NCBI RefSeq assembly: GCF_040358255.1
Contig: NZ_CP132938.1
Location: 5,332,001 to 5,396,000, forward strand
Direction: 5' to 3'
Source: Tunturibacter gelidoferens
GTDB lineage: Bacteria > Acidobacteriota > Terriglobia > Terriglobales > Acidobacteriaceae
Length of the DNA: 64,000 bases
Shown: positions 1 through 8,736 of the stretch, piece by piece
How the letters are laid out: each line of letters opens with the position of its first letter
Position numbering within the stretch: the first letter of the stretch is position 1
Made by a program: the position numbers and the translations under genes
The notes under the pieces: generated by a model
Databases searched by the model: none
What the model was told of the DNA's origin: nothing
Seen by the model: only the letters and a program-made list of their open reading frames with translations

Positions 1-32
1 GGTCTTCTGCCTGGCCCTACCGTTGGTCGGCA
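1..32 (+). repeat. Truncated copy (F) of the 98-bp structured repeat
   Basis: The first bases of the window match the 3' arm of the dispersed repeat described at 8737-8834: GGCCCT followed by CCGTTGGTCGG. The 5' arm lies outside the window, so only the last third of the element is visible. It sits about 45 bp upstream of asd. Confidence 0.7.
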
Positions 33-75
33 TGTGATGAGTGACGGTGTTCGGCCGGCGCGTTATTCTTAGTGG

Positions 76-1197
76 ATGGAACGACGCAGGGTTGGCATTC
101 TTGGCGCGACCGGAATGGTCGGGCAGCGATTCATTCAACTTTTGAGCAATCATCCGTGGTTCGAGATTGCGTGGCTGGCGGCGAGCGATCGCAGCTCTGG
201 GAAGACGTACGCCGATGCTTGCAGGTGGAAGCTGGATACTCCACTGCCAAAGCGAATCGCGGCGATGACGTTGCAGCCAAATGTTCCTGAGGGCTCGGCG
301 ATTGAGCTGCCAAAGATTATCTTTGCCGCGCTGGATGCGGATATTGCGCGGGAGCTGGAGCCGCAGTTTGCGGCAGCGGGATGCGCGGTGATTTCGAACT
401 CCAGCGCGTTTCGGATGACGGCGGATGTGCCGTTGGTGGTGCCTGAGGTGAATGCGGATCATCTTGCGCTGCTGGAGACGCAGAGTTGGCGGAACGAGCA
501 TGGCGGGCGCGGCGGGTATATCGTCACGAATCCTAACTGCAGCGCGATTGGGCTGGTGCTGGCGCTGAAGCCGCTTGAAGAGAAGTTTGGCATTGAGAGC
601 TTGTTCGTTTCGACGATGCAGGCGGTAAGCGGCGCGGGCTATCCGGGGGTGGCATCGCTCGACATTCTGGGGAACGTTGTGCCGTTCATCAAGAATGAAG
701 AGGAGAAGCTGCAGGAAGAGGTCGGCAAGCTGCTGGGGGAGCGCAAGGGCTCGAAGATCGAGTTGCTGGATGCGAAGGTGAGTGCGCATTGCAACCGGGT
801 TGCGGTGGAGGATGGACATACGGAGTGCGTGAGCATCAAGCTGAAGAAGAAGGCTACGCGCGAGGAGATTCTGGCGGCGTGGAAAGAGTTTTTGCCGCTG
901 GAGGGACAACATCTGCCGACCGCTCCTGATCAGCCGGTGGAGTATGCCGAGGGAGTGGACCGGCCGCAGCCTCGGCTGGACAGGATGCGCGGGCATGGGA
1001 TGGCGGCGACGGTGGGACGTTTGCGCGAGTGCACTTTGTTGGATTGGAAGTTTGTGGTGTTGTCGCACAATACGATTCGCGGAGCCGCAGGCGCAGCGGT
1101 GTTGAACGCGGAGGTGCTGGCGTTGTTGGGCAAACTGGATAAGTTGGGCGTTCCATTGGAGAGGTTTTCGGCCAGGGCCGTGGCGGTGACGGCTTGA
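76..1197 (+). CDS. asd: Aspartate-semialdehyde dehydrogenase
   Basis: Reduces L-aspartyl-4-phosphate to aspartate 4-semialdehyde with NADPH; this is the cytoplasmic branch point to lysine/diaminopimelate, threonine and methionine. The 373-residue product has an N-terminal Rossmann loop GATGMVG (residues 10-16), the catalytic cysteine in NPNCS (Cys155) and a conserved RGHGM motif around residue 305. The pattern VISNSSAFRM resembles the archaeal/fungal-type subfamily more than the E. coli enzyme (inference). ATG at 76 is the natural start because the Rossmann strand follows at once. The TGA stop overlaps the TTG start of lysC, so the two are translationally coupled at the head of a lysine-pathway operon (asd-lysC-dapB). 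Length is normal for the family. Confidence 0.96.
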   Translation: MERRRVGILGATGMVGQRFIQLLSNHPWFEIAWLAASDRSSGKTYADACRWKLDTPLPKRIAAMTLQPNVPEGSAIELPKIIFAALDADIARELEPQFAAAGCAVISNSSAFRMTADVPLVVPEVNADHLALLETQSWRNEHGGRGGYIVTNPNCSAIGLVLALKPLEEKFGIESLFVSTMQAVSGAGYPGVASLDILGNVVPFIKNEEEKLQEEVGKLLGERKGSKIELLDAKVSAHCNRVAVEDGHTECVSIKLKKKATREEILAAWKEFLPLEGQHLPTAPDQPVEYAEGVDRPQPRLDRMRGHGMAATVGRLRECTLLDWKFVVLSHNTIRGAAGAAVLNAEVLALLGKLDKLGVPLERFSARAVAVTA

Positions 1198-2627
1198 GTG
1201 TAGCGCGAGAGAAGCTGGTCGTGATGAAGTTTGGCGGCACGTCAGTGGAAGATGCGCCGGCCATGAAGCGGACTGCGGCGATCGTTCGCGGACGACGGGA
1301 GAAGGGGCTGGAGGCTGTCGTTGTGGTATCGGCGATGGCGAAGGTGACGGATCTGTTGTTGTCTGCTGCGTCTGCGGCTGGACGCGGTGACAAGGCTGGG
1401 TCGCTGGCGATTGGCGCTCGGTTGAGGCACCGGCACATCGATACGTCGACCGCGTTGCTTGAGGGGGAGCGGTGCGTCCGAGTTCAGCAGGTGTTGCACC
1501 AGGAGTTCGATGCGCTGGACGATCTGCTGCGTGGGATCGCGGCGGTGGGAGAGCTGACTCCGCGTACGAATGATCTGGTTGTGAGCTTTGGCGAGAGGTT
1601 GTCGAGCAGGATGATGGCGGAAGCGCTGGATCAGCACGGGCTGCAGGGCGCACATGTGGATGCTCGAAGCTGCATCATTACCGATGCAAGCTACGGCAAG
1701 GCGGTGCCGCAGGATGCTGCGATTGAAGCGAAGCTGGCGGAGATTGTGTTGCCGCTGGTTGCAGTTGGAAAGACGCCGGTGATGGGCGGATTTATCGGAT
1801 CGACGGCGGAGGGTGTGACCACTACGCTGGGGCGTGGGGGGAGTGACTTCACCGCTGCGCTGGTGGGTGGCGGGATGCATGCAGGCGCGATTGAGATCTG
1901 GACAGACGTCAACGGCATTATGACGACCGACCCGCGGATCTGCCCGGACGCGCTGCGGGTGAAGACGATCAGCTTTGAGGAGGCGGCCGAGTTGGCTTAC
2001 TTCGGCGCGAAGGTTCTGCATCCGGCGACGATTCTGCCTGCCGTGCAGAAGAGCATTCCGGTGTGGGTGCTGAACTCGCGCAATGCGGAGAATGAAGGCA
2101 CGAAGATTACAGCGATGGCGGCGAAGTGCGCGAGTCCGTTCAAAAGCATCGCGGCAAAGAAGCGGTTGACGATTATTGATGTCGTCGCGAGCCGGATGTT
2201 GATGTCGCATGGATATCTAAAAGCTGTGTTTGATGTCTTCGACAAGTGGAAGTGCGCAATTGATATGGTCTCGACGAGTGAGGTGAGTATCTCGCTGACG
2301 GTGGACAGCAATCAGCAACTGCCGGAGATCTGCGCGGAGCTGGCGAAGATTGCGGACGTGAAGATGGAAGGGCATAAAGCACTCGTTTGCCTGGTTGGAG
2401 AGGATATTCGTGGGCACAATGGCATTGCGGGGCAAGTGTTTTCGGCGATCAGCCATGTGAATGTGCGGATGATCTCGCAGGGAGCGAGCGAGATCAATAT
2501 GAGTTTCATGATCGATGAAGAGGATGTAGAGGAGGCGGTGCGCAGTTTGCACAACCACTTCTTTGCGAACCCGGATGAGACGGTGTTCGATGTTGCGAAC
2601 AGGGTTCAGCTAGAGAGCAAGACTTAG
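1194..2627 (+). CDS. lysC: Aspartate kinase
   Basis: Phosphorylates aspartate, the first committed step of the aspartate amino-acid family, in the cytoplasm. The 477-residue protein starts with the kinase signature KFGGTSV (residues 12-18), has the nucleotide/substrate loop LGRGGSDFTA near residue 215 and ends in a tandem ACT-type regulatory region (about residues 310-477, including DVVASRM and the later GHNGIAGQVF). ACT domains in this family bind lysine and/or threonine, so feedback control is expected; which effector cannot be told from sequence. I chose TTG at 1194, which overlaps the asd stop. A later GTG/ATG pair around 1221-1224 would clip the first beta strand. A single-function kinase: no homoserine dehydrogenase domain is fused. 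Confidence 0.95.
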   Translation: MSVAREKLVVMKFGGTSVEDAPAMKRTAAIVRGRREKGLEAVVVVSAMAKVTDLLLSAASAAGRGDKAGSLAIGARLRHRHIDTSTALLEGERCVRVQQVLHQEFDALDDLLRGIAAVGELTPRTNDLVVSFGERLSSRMMAEALDQHGLQGAHVDARSCIITDASYGKAVPQDAAIEAKLAEIVLPLVAVGKTPVMGGFIGSTAEGVTTTLGRGGSDFTAALVGGGMHAGAIEIWTDVNGIMTTDPRICPDALRVKTISFEEAAELAYFGAKVLHPATILPAVQKSIPVWVLNSRNAENEGTKITAMAAKCASPFKSIAAKKRLTIIDVVASRMLMSHGYLKAVFDVFDKWKCAIDMVSTSEVSISLTVDSNQQLPEICAELAKIADVKMEGHKALVCLVGEDIRGHNGIAGQVFSAISHVNVRMISQGASEINMSFMIDEEDVEEAVRSLHNHFFANPDETVFDVANRVQLESKT

Positions 2628-2637
2628 GAAGGCATAT

Positions 2638-3324
2638 ATGCGGGTTCTGGTTTTGGGAATGGGGAAGACCGGCAAGCTGGTGGCATCGGTTGCCGCGGAA
2701 CGGGGCCATAGCGTGAATGTGCTGGATGCGAAGGAGAATGCGGGAGCCTCGGCGCTGACACCACCGTTTGTTTCGGGGTTCGATGTGGTGATTGATTTCA
2801 CTACGCCAGAGGCGGCGGTTCAGAATATGCGGGCTTGCCTGGCGACGGGCGCAAAGATGGTGATTGGGACGACGGGATGGTATGACAAGCTGACGGATAT
2901 GAAGTCGTTGGCGGAGCGGAAACAGGCGGGATTGTTGTATGGAACGAACTTTTCCATCGGTGTGCAGGTGATGCTGCGCCTCGCAAAGACGATGGGGGAA
3001 GATCTGAAGAAGGCGGGGTATGCGTTTTCGATCGCGGAGACGCATCATGCGAGCAAGCTGGATTCGCCCTCTGGCACCGCGATAAGTTTGTCTAAGGTTG
3101 TGGAGGCTGCGACTGGTGCGACTGCGGTGCCGGTTGAGTCGAAGCGTGACGGCGATGTGATGGGACTGCATTCGCTGATTGCTGCGAGCGACGCAGACCG
3201 TCTGGTGCTGACGCATGAGGCGTTTTCGCGACGGGGATTTGCCGAGGGCGCGGTGCGAGCAGCGGAGTGGTTGTCGTCGCGGTCCGGATGCTACGACTTC
3301 CAGAGTGTTTTTAACGAGATTTAG
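2638..3324 (+). CDS. dapB: 4-hydroxy-tetrahydrodipicolinate reductase
   Basis: NAD(P)H-dependent reductase of the diaminopimelate pathway, converting hydroxy-tetrahydrodipicolinate to tetrahydrodipicolinate. Residues 7-12 carry the GxGxxG nucleotide loop (GMGKTG), and residues 134-148 carry the family signature E-T-H-H-x-x-K-x-D-x-P-S-G-T-A with the catalytic His pair and Lys. At 228 residues it is about 45 shorter than the E. coli enzyme, similar to the compact forms known from some other phyla, and nothing essential looks missing. It starts 10 bp after lysC (ATG 2638, preceded by GGAAGG) and forms an operon with asd and lysC. Confidence 0.94.
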   Translation: MRVLVLGMGKTGKLVASVAAERGHSVNVLDAKENAGASALTPPFVSGFDVVIDFTTPEAAVQNMRACLATGAKMVIGTTGWYDKLTDMKSLAERKQAGLLYGTNFSIGVQVMLRLAKTMGEDLKKAGYAFSIAETHHASKLDSPSGTAISLSKVVEAATGATAVPVESKRDGDVMGLHSLIAASDADRLVLTHEAFSRRGFAEGAVRAAEWLSSRSGCYDFQSVFNEI

Positions 3325-3345
3325 TTGGTGTTGCGAGGAGATGTT

Positions 3346-4629
3346 ATGAGTGTTGCGGAGATGGTTTCAAAGTCGCCAGTGATGAAGTTCGCGGATCTCA
3401 CGTTTGAAGAGAAGCTGGATCGGCTGGCAGAGGTCGCGGTGAAGGTCGGGCTGGGCTTGCGCGCTGGACAGGAGCTGATCATGTCCGCTCCGATGGAGGC
3501 GTTGCCGTTGGTGCGGCGGATCACCGAACACGCGTATAAAGCAGGGGCGCTGCTGGTGACGACATTCTATGCGGATGATCCGAGTGTGCTGGCGCGGTTC
3601 GAGTATGGCGCGGATGCGAGTTTTGATCATGCACCGAAGTGGCTGCAGGATGGGATTGCAGAGGGTTTCCGGAGTGGAGCGGCTCGGTTGGCGATTGCGG
3701 GAACTAACCCGGCGCTGCTGGCGAAGCAGGATCCGGCAAAGGTGGCGCGGGCCAATGTTGCGGCGTCGAAGGCGGGTAAGCCGGCGATGGAGTTGATTAC
3801 GCGGCACGAGATCAACTGGACGATCGTTGCGTGTGCGACGCCGGAGTGGGCGAAGCTGGTGTTTCCGGGCGAGCCGGTGGAGGTCGCAGTTGCGAAGCTT
3901 TGGGAGGCGATCTTTGTGGCCTCACGCGTGGCGGTGGATGATCCGGTGCTTGAGTGGCAGGAGCATGGTGCGCGGCTGAAGAAGCGTATGGAGATGCTGA
4001 ATGCGAAGCGGTTTTCGGCGTTGCACTTCAAATCGCAAGATGGGACGACGAATTTGACCGTTGGGTTGGCGGATGATCATCTTTGGGCCGGTGGTGGGAC
4101 GACTGCGGGGAATGGGATTTATTGTCAGCCGAATATTCCTACCGAGGAGTGCTTTACGACTCCGCACAAGGACCGCGTGGATGGGACGGTCAGGGCGTCC
4201 AAGCCACTGTCGCACCAGGGGACATTGATTGAAAATATTGCGGTGCGATTTGAAGACGGCAGGATTGTCGAGGCCACGGCGACGGCTGGTGAGGATGTGT
4301 TGAATCGTCTGATCAGTACGGACGATGGGGCGCGACGATTGGGTGAGGTGGCGCTGGTGCCGCACTCGTCGCCGATTGCGCAGAGTGGTGTGCTGTTCTG
4401 GAATACGCTGTTCGATGAGAATGCGGCGAGCCATATTGCGCTGGGACAGGCTTATTCGACGTGCTTGATCGGCGGCGAAAAGATGGATGCGGAGCAACTG
4501 GCGGCGTTGGGCGCGAATGCCAGTTTGATCCATGTCGACTGGATGATTGGGTCGGGTGAGATGGATGTGGATGGTGTGGCCGCCGATGGAACAGCCGAGC
4601 CGTTGGTGCGCAAGGGTGAGTGGGTTTAG
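3346..4629 (+). CDS. Aminopeptidase, peptidase family M29 (AmpS/PepS type)
   Basis: Cytoplasmic metallo-aminopeptidase that removes N-terminal residues from peptides; family M29 uses a two-metal centre. The 427-residue product matches the family's usual length. Ligand-type residues are visible in the C-terminal half: a Glu in ARRLGEVALV, a His in ASHIALGQAY and the HxD pair in HVDWMIGSGEM. An N-terminal alpha/beta domain covers about residues 1-250. An in-frame TTG directly after dapB would lengthen it, but ATG 3346 has GAGGAG 5 bp upstream and is clearly better. The gene follows dapB by 21 bp, so it is probably co-transcribed with the lysine genes; a metabolic link is not evident. Confidence 0.9.
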   Translation: MSVAEMVSKSPVMKFADLTFEEKLDRLAEVAVKVGLGLRAGQELIMSAPMEALPLVRRITEHAYKAGALLVTTFYADDPSVLARFEYGADASFDHAPKWLQDGIAEGFRSGAARLAIAGTNPALLAKQDPAKVARANVAASKAGKPAMELITRHEINWTIVACATPEWAKLVFPGEPVEVAVAKLWEAIFVASRVAVDDPVLEWQEHGARLKKRMEMLNAKRFSALHFKSQDGTTNLTVGLADDHLWAGGGTTAGNGIYCQPNIPTEECFTTPHKDRVDGTVRASKPLSHQGTLIENIAVRFEDGRIVEATATAGEDVLNRLISTDDGARRLGEVALVPHSSPIAQSGVLFWNTLFDENAASHIALGQAYSTCLIGGEKMDAEQLAALGANASLIHVDWMIGSGEMDVDGVAADGTAEPLVRKGEWV

Positions 4630-4658
4630 CCGGGTTGAGCCTATGTGGGCTCTATGGC
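4627..4658. terminator. Two-level hairpin between convergent genes
   Basis: An outer stem AGCCGGGTT / AACCGGGCT (one mismatch) encloses an inner stem GAGCC / GGCTC with a TATGT loop. It starts inside the stop codon of the aminopeptidase gene and ends 32 bp before the 3' end of the minus-strand membrane gene. There is no strong T-run, so it may be a weak or Rho-assisted bidirectional terminator. Confidence 0.45.
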
Positions 4659-4690
4659 TAACCGGGCTTCTCAGTGTCCACTTGAACCGG

Positions 4691-5073
4691 TCAGCGGATT
4701 CGGCTTCCGAAAAACTCGGCTAGCGAGGGGATGTAGAAGGGGAAGGGCATGTAGTCGTGCCATCCGACGAGCAGGGAGAAGACAACGTGGATCAGAGGCG
4801 CCATGAGAAACGCTATAGGGACGTACTGGCAAATCTCGATGCGGGACATTCGCAAAGCAAGCGGCGCTAGGGTGAGTGTGACCAGGGCTGGGAGGCCGTA
4901 GTAGATCTGCCACGGGAGTGTGTGGAACCAGAGATGGGAATATCTCGCGAAGACCATTCCTGCTACCACTACGATTGTCGCAAGGGTTAGAAGTGCCCTC
5001 GAGTTGGGCTTGTCTTTCGTTTACGAGTGACAAACAAGAGGACGGCAATAAACAGAAGAGACGCGGCTGCCAT
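4691..5073 (-). pseudogene. Small multi-pass membrane protein split by a -1 frameshift
   Basis: Two overlapping minus-strand frames both encode membrane-protein-like sequence. The upstream frame starts at ATG 5073 (MAAASLLFIAVLLFVTRKRK) and ends at a TAA at 4987-4989. The downstream frame opens just after a TAA at about 5020 and continues to TGA 4691 with further hydrophobic segments (ALLTLATIVVVAGMVF, YYGLPALVTLTLAPLAL, FLMAPLIHVVFSLLV). A -1 shift inside the overlap joins them into one protein of about 127 residues with roughly four membrane segments. The overlap contains the hexamer CGA-AAG (5014-5019, minus strand), which is in the right phase. Alternatives are a disabling one-base deletion, a sequencing error or programmed recoding. 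The downstream frame alone has an internal ATG at 4969. Family not recognised. Confidence 0.6.
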
Positions 5074-5102
5074 GAAGATGAGGAACCGGCTATGTCTGGC
5101 AT

Positions 5103-5424
5103 CTAGACTCCGAGTTTCGATTTACGAGCTTTCGCAGGTGCGGTCAGCGTTGGTCGTGCAGGACTACGAGACAGATCGCGGAGAAGTTCCACCCGGTTTT
5201 TCGGATCGATTCAGGAAATTTTCCTCGCATTCGCAGGAAATTCGCTGTAGATTGATGTTCAACCGCACTGCGGTTCGTCCAAACATCCAAGTTCTCAAAG
5301 AGCAGTTCCGGCAAGACGATCTGGTTTGCGGGAGACCTTTAGCTTATTCGTTCCCTCAGTAGGCGTATTCCTTCTGTTGCCGCGGTGTCGCATCTCTACT
5401 AATCGACTTTCGAGGAGAACTTCT
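5103..5424. other. Intergenic region, divergent promoter area
   Basis: 322 bp between the frameshifted membrane gene (minus) and the aminotransferase (plus). I see no gene with credible coding character; the open frame on the plus strand here is antisense to the membrane gene and lacks family features. Two direct repeats CAGGAAATT lie at 5212-5220 and 5234-5242, spaced 22 bp (about two helical turns), and could be an operator. No confident -35/-10 pair was found. Confidence 0.4.
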
Positions 5425-6675
5425 ATGAATTCCGATATGACGCAAGGCGTTTCCCGCAGATCGTTTCTGCGCATTGTTGGTGCAGCCTCGGCGGCCGCTA
5501 CCTCTTTTCCAGCCTTTGCCGCGATCGCACCTGCTGCTGCGCCCGCAGGACAGGCGGGCCGACGAAGTGGATCGCGTGGGATGCAGGCGCTGTCGGCTGA
5601 CACCGTGGTGATCAGTTCGAATGAGAATCCGCTGGGACCGGCGCAGTCCGCGTTGACGGCGATATGTAGCATGGGCGTGCAGGGCGGCCGGTATCACTGG
5701 GATGAGTATGTGAAGACGATCGATGTCTTCAACGGGGAGTTTGGGCTGAAGAAGGATTATTCGGCGCTGTTCCCTGGGTCGAGCGGGCCGCTGGATCTGG
5801 CGCTGATGTCGAACCTTGGCCCGGACAAGCCGCTGGTTTATGGAGACCCCAGCTATGAGCAGGGGCCGCGCGCGGCAGAGGTGATGAAGGCTCCGAAGTA
5901 TCCTGTGCCGCTGACTGCGACCTATGCGCATGACGTGCGGGCGATGTTGAAGGCGCATCCTTCACCGGGGGCGTATTACATTGTGAATCCGAATAATCCT
6001 ACGGGGACGATGACTCCCAAGGAAGACATCGTGTGGCTGGTGAATAACAAACCGAAGGGGTCGGTGGTGATCATCGATGAGGCTTATCATCACTTCTCGA
6101 ATGACGAGTCATGCATCGACCTGGTGAACCAGGATAAAGATGTGATTGTGATGCGGACGTTCTCGAAGATCTATGGGATGGCTGGCTTGCGGGCGGGGTT
6201 CGTCGTGGCGAGACCTGATTTGATTGACCGTTTCAATAATGTTGGTGGGCCTAGCCAGAGTCTGGCCAGCGTCTCAATTACGAGCGCTGCTGCTGCTCGT
6301 GCAAGTTTGCAGGACAAGGACCTTGTGCCGCTGCGCAAGAAGATCAACGCAGATATTCGTACGGAGACGGTGGAGTTTTTGACGAAGCATGGTTACAAGG
6401 TCATTCCGGGGTCGCAGGGCAATATGTTCATGGTGGATGTGAAACGCCCTGGGAAGGAGTTTCAAAACGCCATGCTGAAGGAGAACGTTGCGATTGGGCG
6501 GACCTGGTCGGCGATGCCGAACTATGTGCGTGTGACGGTGGGGACGAAGGCAGAGATGGCGAAGTTCCAGACGGCTTTCGTGAAGTGCATGGATATGCCG
6601 GCGGGCGCGGCGAACGGAGCGGCGGCGCTGCATATGCCGGAGTTCCATGTGCCGTCGGAGCTTTATCGAGGCTAG
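5425..6675 (+). CDS. Tat-exported PLP-dependent aminotransferase, HisC-like
   Basis: Fold type I (class I/II) aminotransferase. ATG 5425 is preceded by GAGGAG and gives 416 residues. It opens with a twin-arginine signal (SRRSFLR, residues 10-16, then a long Ala-rich hydrophobic stretch), so export folded with its cofactor is expected. The catalytic part has SNENPLGP, the YHW substrate region, NPNNPTGT (188-195), IIDEAYHHF and the PLP lysine in TFSKIYGMAGLR (Lys248). It most resembles histidinol-phosphate aminotransferases, but a periplasmic location makes histidine synthesis unlikely. It lies between dapB and dapA; a diaminopimelate aminotransferase role would need a cytoplasmic enzyme, so that idea is weak. 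Substrate unknown. Confidence 0.85.
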   Translation: MNSDMTQGVSRRSFLRIVGAASAAATSFPAFAAIAPAAAPAGQAGRRSGSRGMQALSADTVVISSNENPLGPAQSALTAICSMGVQGGRYHWDEYVKTIDVFNGEFGLKKDYSALFPGSSGPLDLALMSNLGPDKPLVYGDPSYEQGPRAAEVMKAPKYPVPLTATYAHDVRAMLKAHPSPGAYYIVNPNNPTGTMTPKEDIVWLVNNKPKGSVVIIDEAYHHFSNDESCIDLVNQDKDVIVMRTFSKIYGMAGLRAGFVVARPDLIDRFNNVGGPSQSLASVSITSAAAARASLQDKDLVPLRKKINADIRTETVEFLTKHGYKVIPGSQGNMFMVDVKRPGKEFQNAMLKENVAIGRTWSAMPNYVRVTVGTKAEMAKFQTAFVKCMDMPAGAANGAAALHMPEFHVPSELYRG

Positions 6676-6691
6676 TCGTGTAAAAAGTGTT

Positions 6692-6726
6692 GAGCCTCGG
6701 CGAGAGATCGTCGGGGCTTTTTTTTG
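6692..6726 (+). terminator. Rho-independent terminator after the aminotransferase
   Basis: AGCCTCGGCGA (6693-6703), loop GAGA, TCGTCGGGGCT (6708-6718) with a few G-U pairs, followed by eight T's. It separates the aminotransferase transcript from dapA. Confidence 0.85.
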
Positions 6727-6794
6727 CTTTGCGGAGCGGCGGGGACGGATGTTCTGAAAATCAACACCGCTGACGCGGTAAACTTGCAGTCATT

Positions 6795-7715
6795 ATGGAA
6801 TTGACGGGTTGTGGAACGGCGCTGGTGACTCCCTTTCGCAGGGACGGCAGCGTCGACGAACCTGCGCTGCGTGCGCTGGTGCTGTGGCAGGTTGAGAGCG
6901 GGATCGATTTTCTTGTGCCTTGTGGGACGACCGGCGAGGCTTCAACTTTGACTGAAGTCGAGTGGTTGCGGGCTATTGAGGTCGTGGTTGCTGCGGCGGG
7001 GGGACGGGTGCCGGTGTTTGCGGGATGCACGCATAACTCGACCCATGAGGCCGTGGCGCGGGTGCAGAAGCTGTCGCAGGTCCATGGGTTGTCGGGCGTT
7101 TTGTCTGCGAATCCCTACTACAATCGGCCTGGTCAGGAGGGGCAGTATCAGCACTTTCGCGCGATCGCGGAGGCGACAGAACTGCCGGTACTGCTGTACA
7201 ACATTCCTTCGCGGACGGGTGCGAATCTGGAGCCGGCGACGGTGCTTCGGCTGGCGGAGTTGAAGAATGTGATTGGAGTGAAGGAGTCGAGCGGAAATAT
7301 TGCGCAGATTACCGAGCTGCTGACGACAGCTCCGCGGAGCTTCAAGGTGTTTGCTGGCGACGATGGGCTGGCGTTGCCGGTGATGGCGCTGGGTGGGGCG
7401 GGGTTGGTTTCGGTGGCTTCGAATGTGATTCCGGGGCAGATGGCGCGGATGGTGGGGGCTGCGCTGGAGAACGATTGGGTGGATGCGAGGCGGATCAACC
7501 GGCAGTTCTTCCGGCTGATGCAGGCGCACTTCTGGGAGGCTAGTCCCGCTCCAGTGAAGGCGGTGCTGCATATGCTGGGGCGCGGCGAGGATGTGCTGCG
7601 GTTGCCGATGGTGCCGGTGTCGGATGCGACGCGGAGACGGCTGGAGCGGATAGTGGGTGAGCTGGGAATGCTGGTGGGCGTTCCGTCTTCGGGTGAAGAT
7701 CTGCGAATGTTTTAG
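6795..7715 (+). CDS. dapA: 4-hydroxy-tetrahydrodipicolinate synthase
   Basis: Condenses aspartate semialdehyde with pyruvate, the first step of the lysine/DAP branch. The 306-residue (beta/alpha)8-barrel protein shows the pyruvate-binding loop GTTGEAS (44-50), Tyr135 in LLYNIPSRTG and the Schiff-base lysine Lys163 in GVKESSG. The YYNRPGQEG segment is also diagnostic. ATG 6795 lies just after a small stem (ACCGC TGAC GCGGT, 6766-6779) and has no clear purine-rich site. A terminator upstream means it has its own promoter, and dapD follows after 52 bp. Members of the wider DHDPS/NAL family act on other aldehydes, but all residues here and the neighbours support DapA. Confidence 0.94.
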   Translation: MELTGCGTALVTPFRRDGSVDEPALRALVLWQVESGIDFLVPCGTTGEASTLTEVEWLRAIEVVVAAAGGRVPVFAGCTHNSTHEAVARVQKLSQVHGLSGVLSANPYYNRPGQEGQYQHFRAIAEATELPVLLYNIPSRTGANLEPATVLRLAELKNVIGVKESSGNIAQITELLTTAPRSFKVFAGDDGLALPVMALGGAGLVSVASNVIPGQMARMVGAALENDWVDARRINRQFFRLMQAHFWEASPAPVKAVLHMLGRGEDVLRLPMVPVSDATRRRLERIVGELGMLVGVPSSGEDLRMF

Positions 7716-7767
7716 GCTGCATGCAGATGTCTGATAGTTATGAGATGAGAGAGATGAGGAGTGCGTT

Positions 7768-8613
7768 TTGAACGGAGATTTGCAGGAGCGGATTGAGCAT
7801 TGGTTTGCGCAGGGTGCGGCGGCGATTGGGAGTGCTGAGGCGGAGGCGTGTTTTCTTGAGTTGCGCGGGAAGCTGGAGGCTGGGGAGTTGCGGGCTGCAG
7901 AGCCGGATGCTTCGGTGCCGTTGGGCTGGCGGGTGAATGGGTGGGTGAAACGTGGGATTTTACTGGGGTTTCGCATTGGAACGATGATGGAGATGGGCGG
8001 GGAGACGCTGAGGTTTATTGATAAACATACGTATCCGGTGCGACGATTTGTGGTGGCGGATGGGGTGCGCGTGGTGCCGGGTGGCGTGAGTGCGCGGACG
8101 GGGGCGTATGTGGCCAAGGGGGTTGCGTTGATTCCGCCTTCTTATGTGAATGTGGGCGCTTATGTGGATGAGGGGACGATGGTGGATTCGCATGCGCTGG
8201 TGGGAAGTTGCGCGCAGGTGGGCAAGCGGGTGCACCTGAGTGCGGCGGCGCAGATTGGCGGAGTGCTGGAGCCGGTGAATGCTAGCCCGGTGATTATTGA
8301 AGATGATTGCTTGATTGGCGGAAACACTGGTGTTTACGAGGGAACCGTGGTGCGCAGGCGCGCGGTGCTGGCGGCTGGAACCGTGTTGACGCGGGGGACG
8401 CCGGTGTATGACATGGTGAAGGGCGAGATTTATAAAGCAACGGCGGAGATGCCGCTGGTGATTCCTGAAGGAGCGGTGGTGGTGCCGGGGTCACGGGCAG
8501 TTTCGAAGGGCAAGGGCGCGGAGTGGGGGTTGAGTTTGGCGGCTCCGGTGATTGTTAAATATCGGGACGAGAAAACGGAGCTTTCGTTAGTGTTAGAGGA
8601 GATTTTGCGGTGA
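7768..8613 (+). CDS. dapD: Tetrahydrodipicolinate N-succinyltransferase
   Basis: Succinylates tetrahydrodipicolinate with succinyl-CoA, so this organism uses the succinylase branch of the DAP pathway. The 281 residues match E. coli DapD (274). A helical N-terminal domain is followed by left-handed beta-helix hexapeptide repeats (about residues 110-240: GAYVAKG, NVGAYVDEGTMVDSHALVGSCAQVG in register) and the CoA-site region IIEDDCLIGGNTGVYEG. The start is TTG 7768, with GATGAGGA just upstream; no in-frame ATG or GTG fits better. It is co-directional with dapA and probably in one transcript. The later enzymes DapC and DapE are not in the window. Confidence 0.94.
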   Translation: MNGDLQERIEHWFAQGAAAIGSAEAEACFLELRGKLEAGELRAAEPDASVPLGWRVNGWVKRGILLGFRIGTMMEMGGETLRFIDKHTYPVRRFVVADGVRVVPGGVSARTGAYVAKGVALIPPSYVNVGAYVDEGTMVDSHALVGSCAQVGKRVHLSAAAQIGGVLEPVNASPVIIEDDCLIGGNTGVYEGTVVRRRAVLAAGTVLTRGTPVYDMVKGEIYKATAEMPLVIPEGAVVVPGSRAVSKGKGAEWGLSLAAPVIVKYRDEKTELSLVLEEILR

Positions 8614-8736
8614 TTTGTGGTGGTAAATCGTGGTGAGTTTGTGGTGATTTGCGTGGCTGATGTGGTGTTTTAAATGCTGCATTTTGGGTGTCGAAAAATA
8701 CGCCACGTTTTTGAAGTTTATTTTTTGTGAGCGCTG

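Noticed and set aside
5027..5362. 111-codon plus-strand frame before the aminotransferase
   Set aside because: Antisense to the frameshifted membrane gene and without ribosome site or family features.
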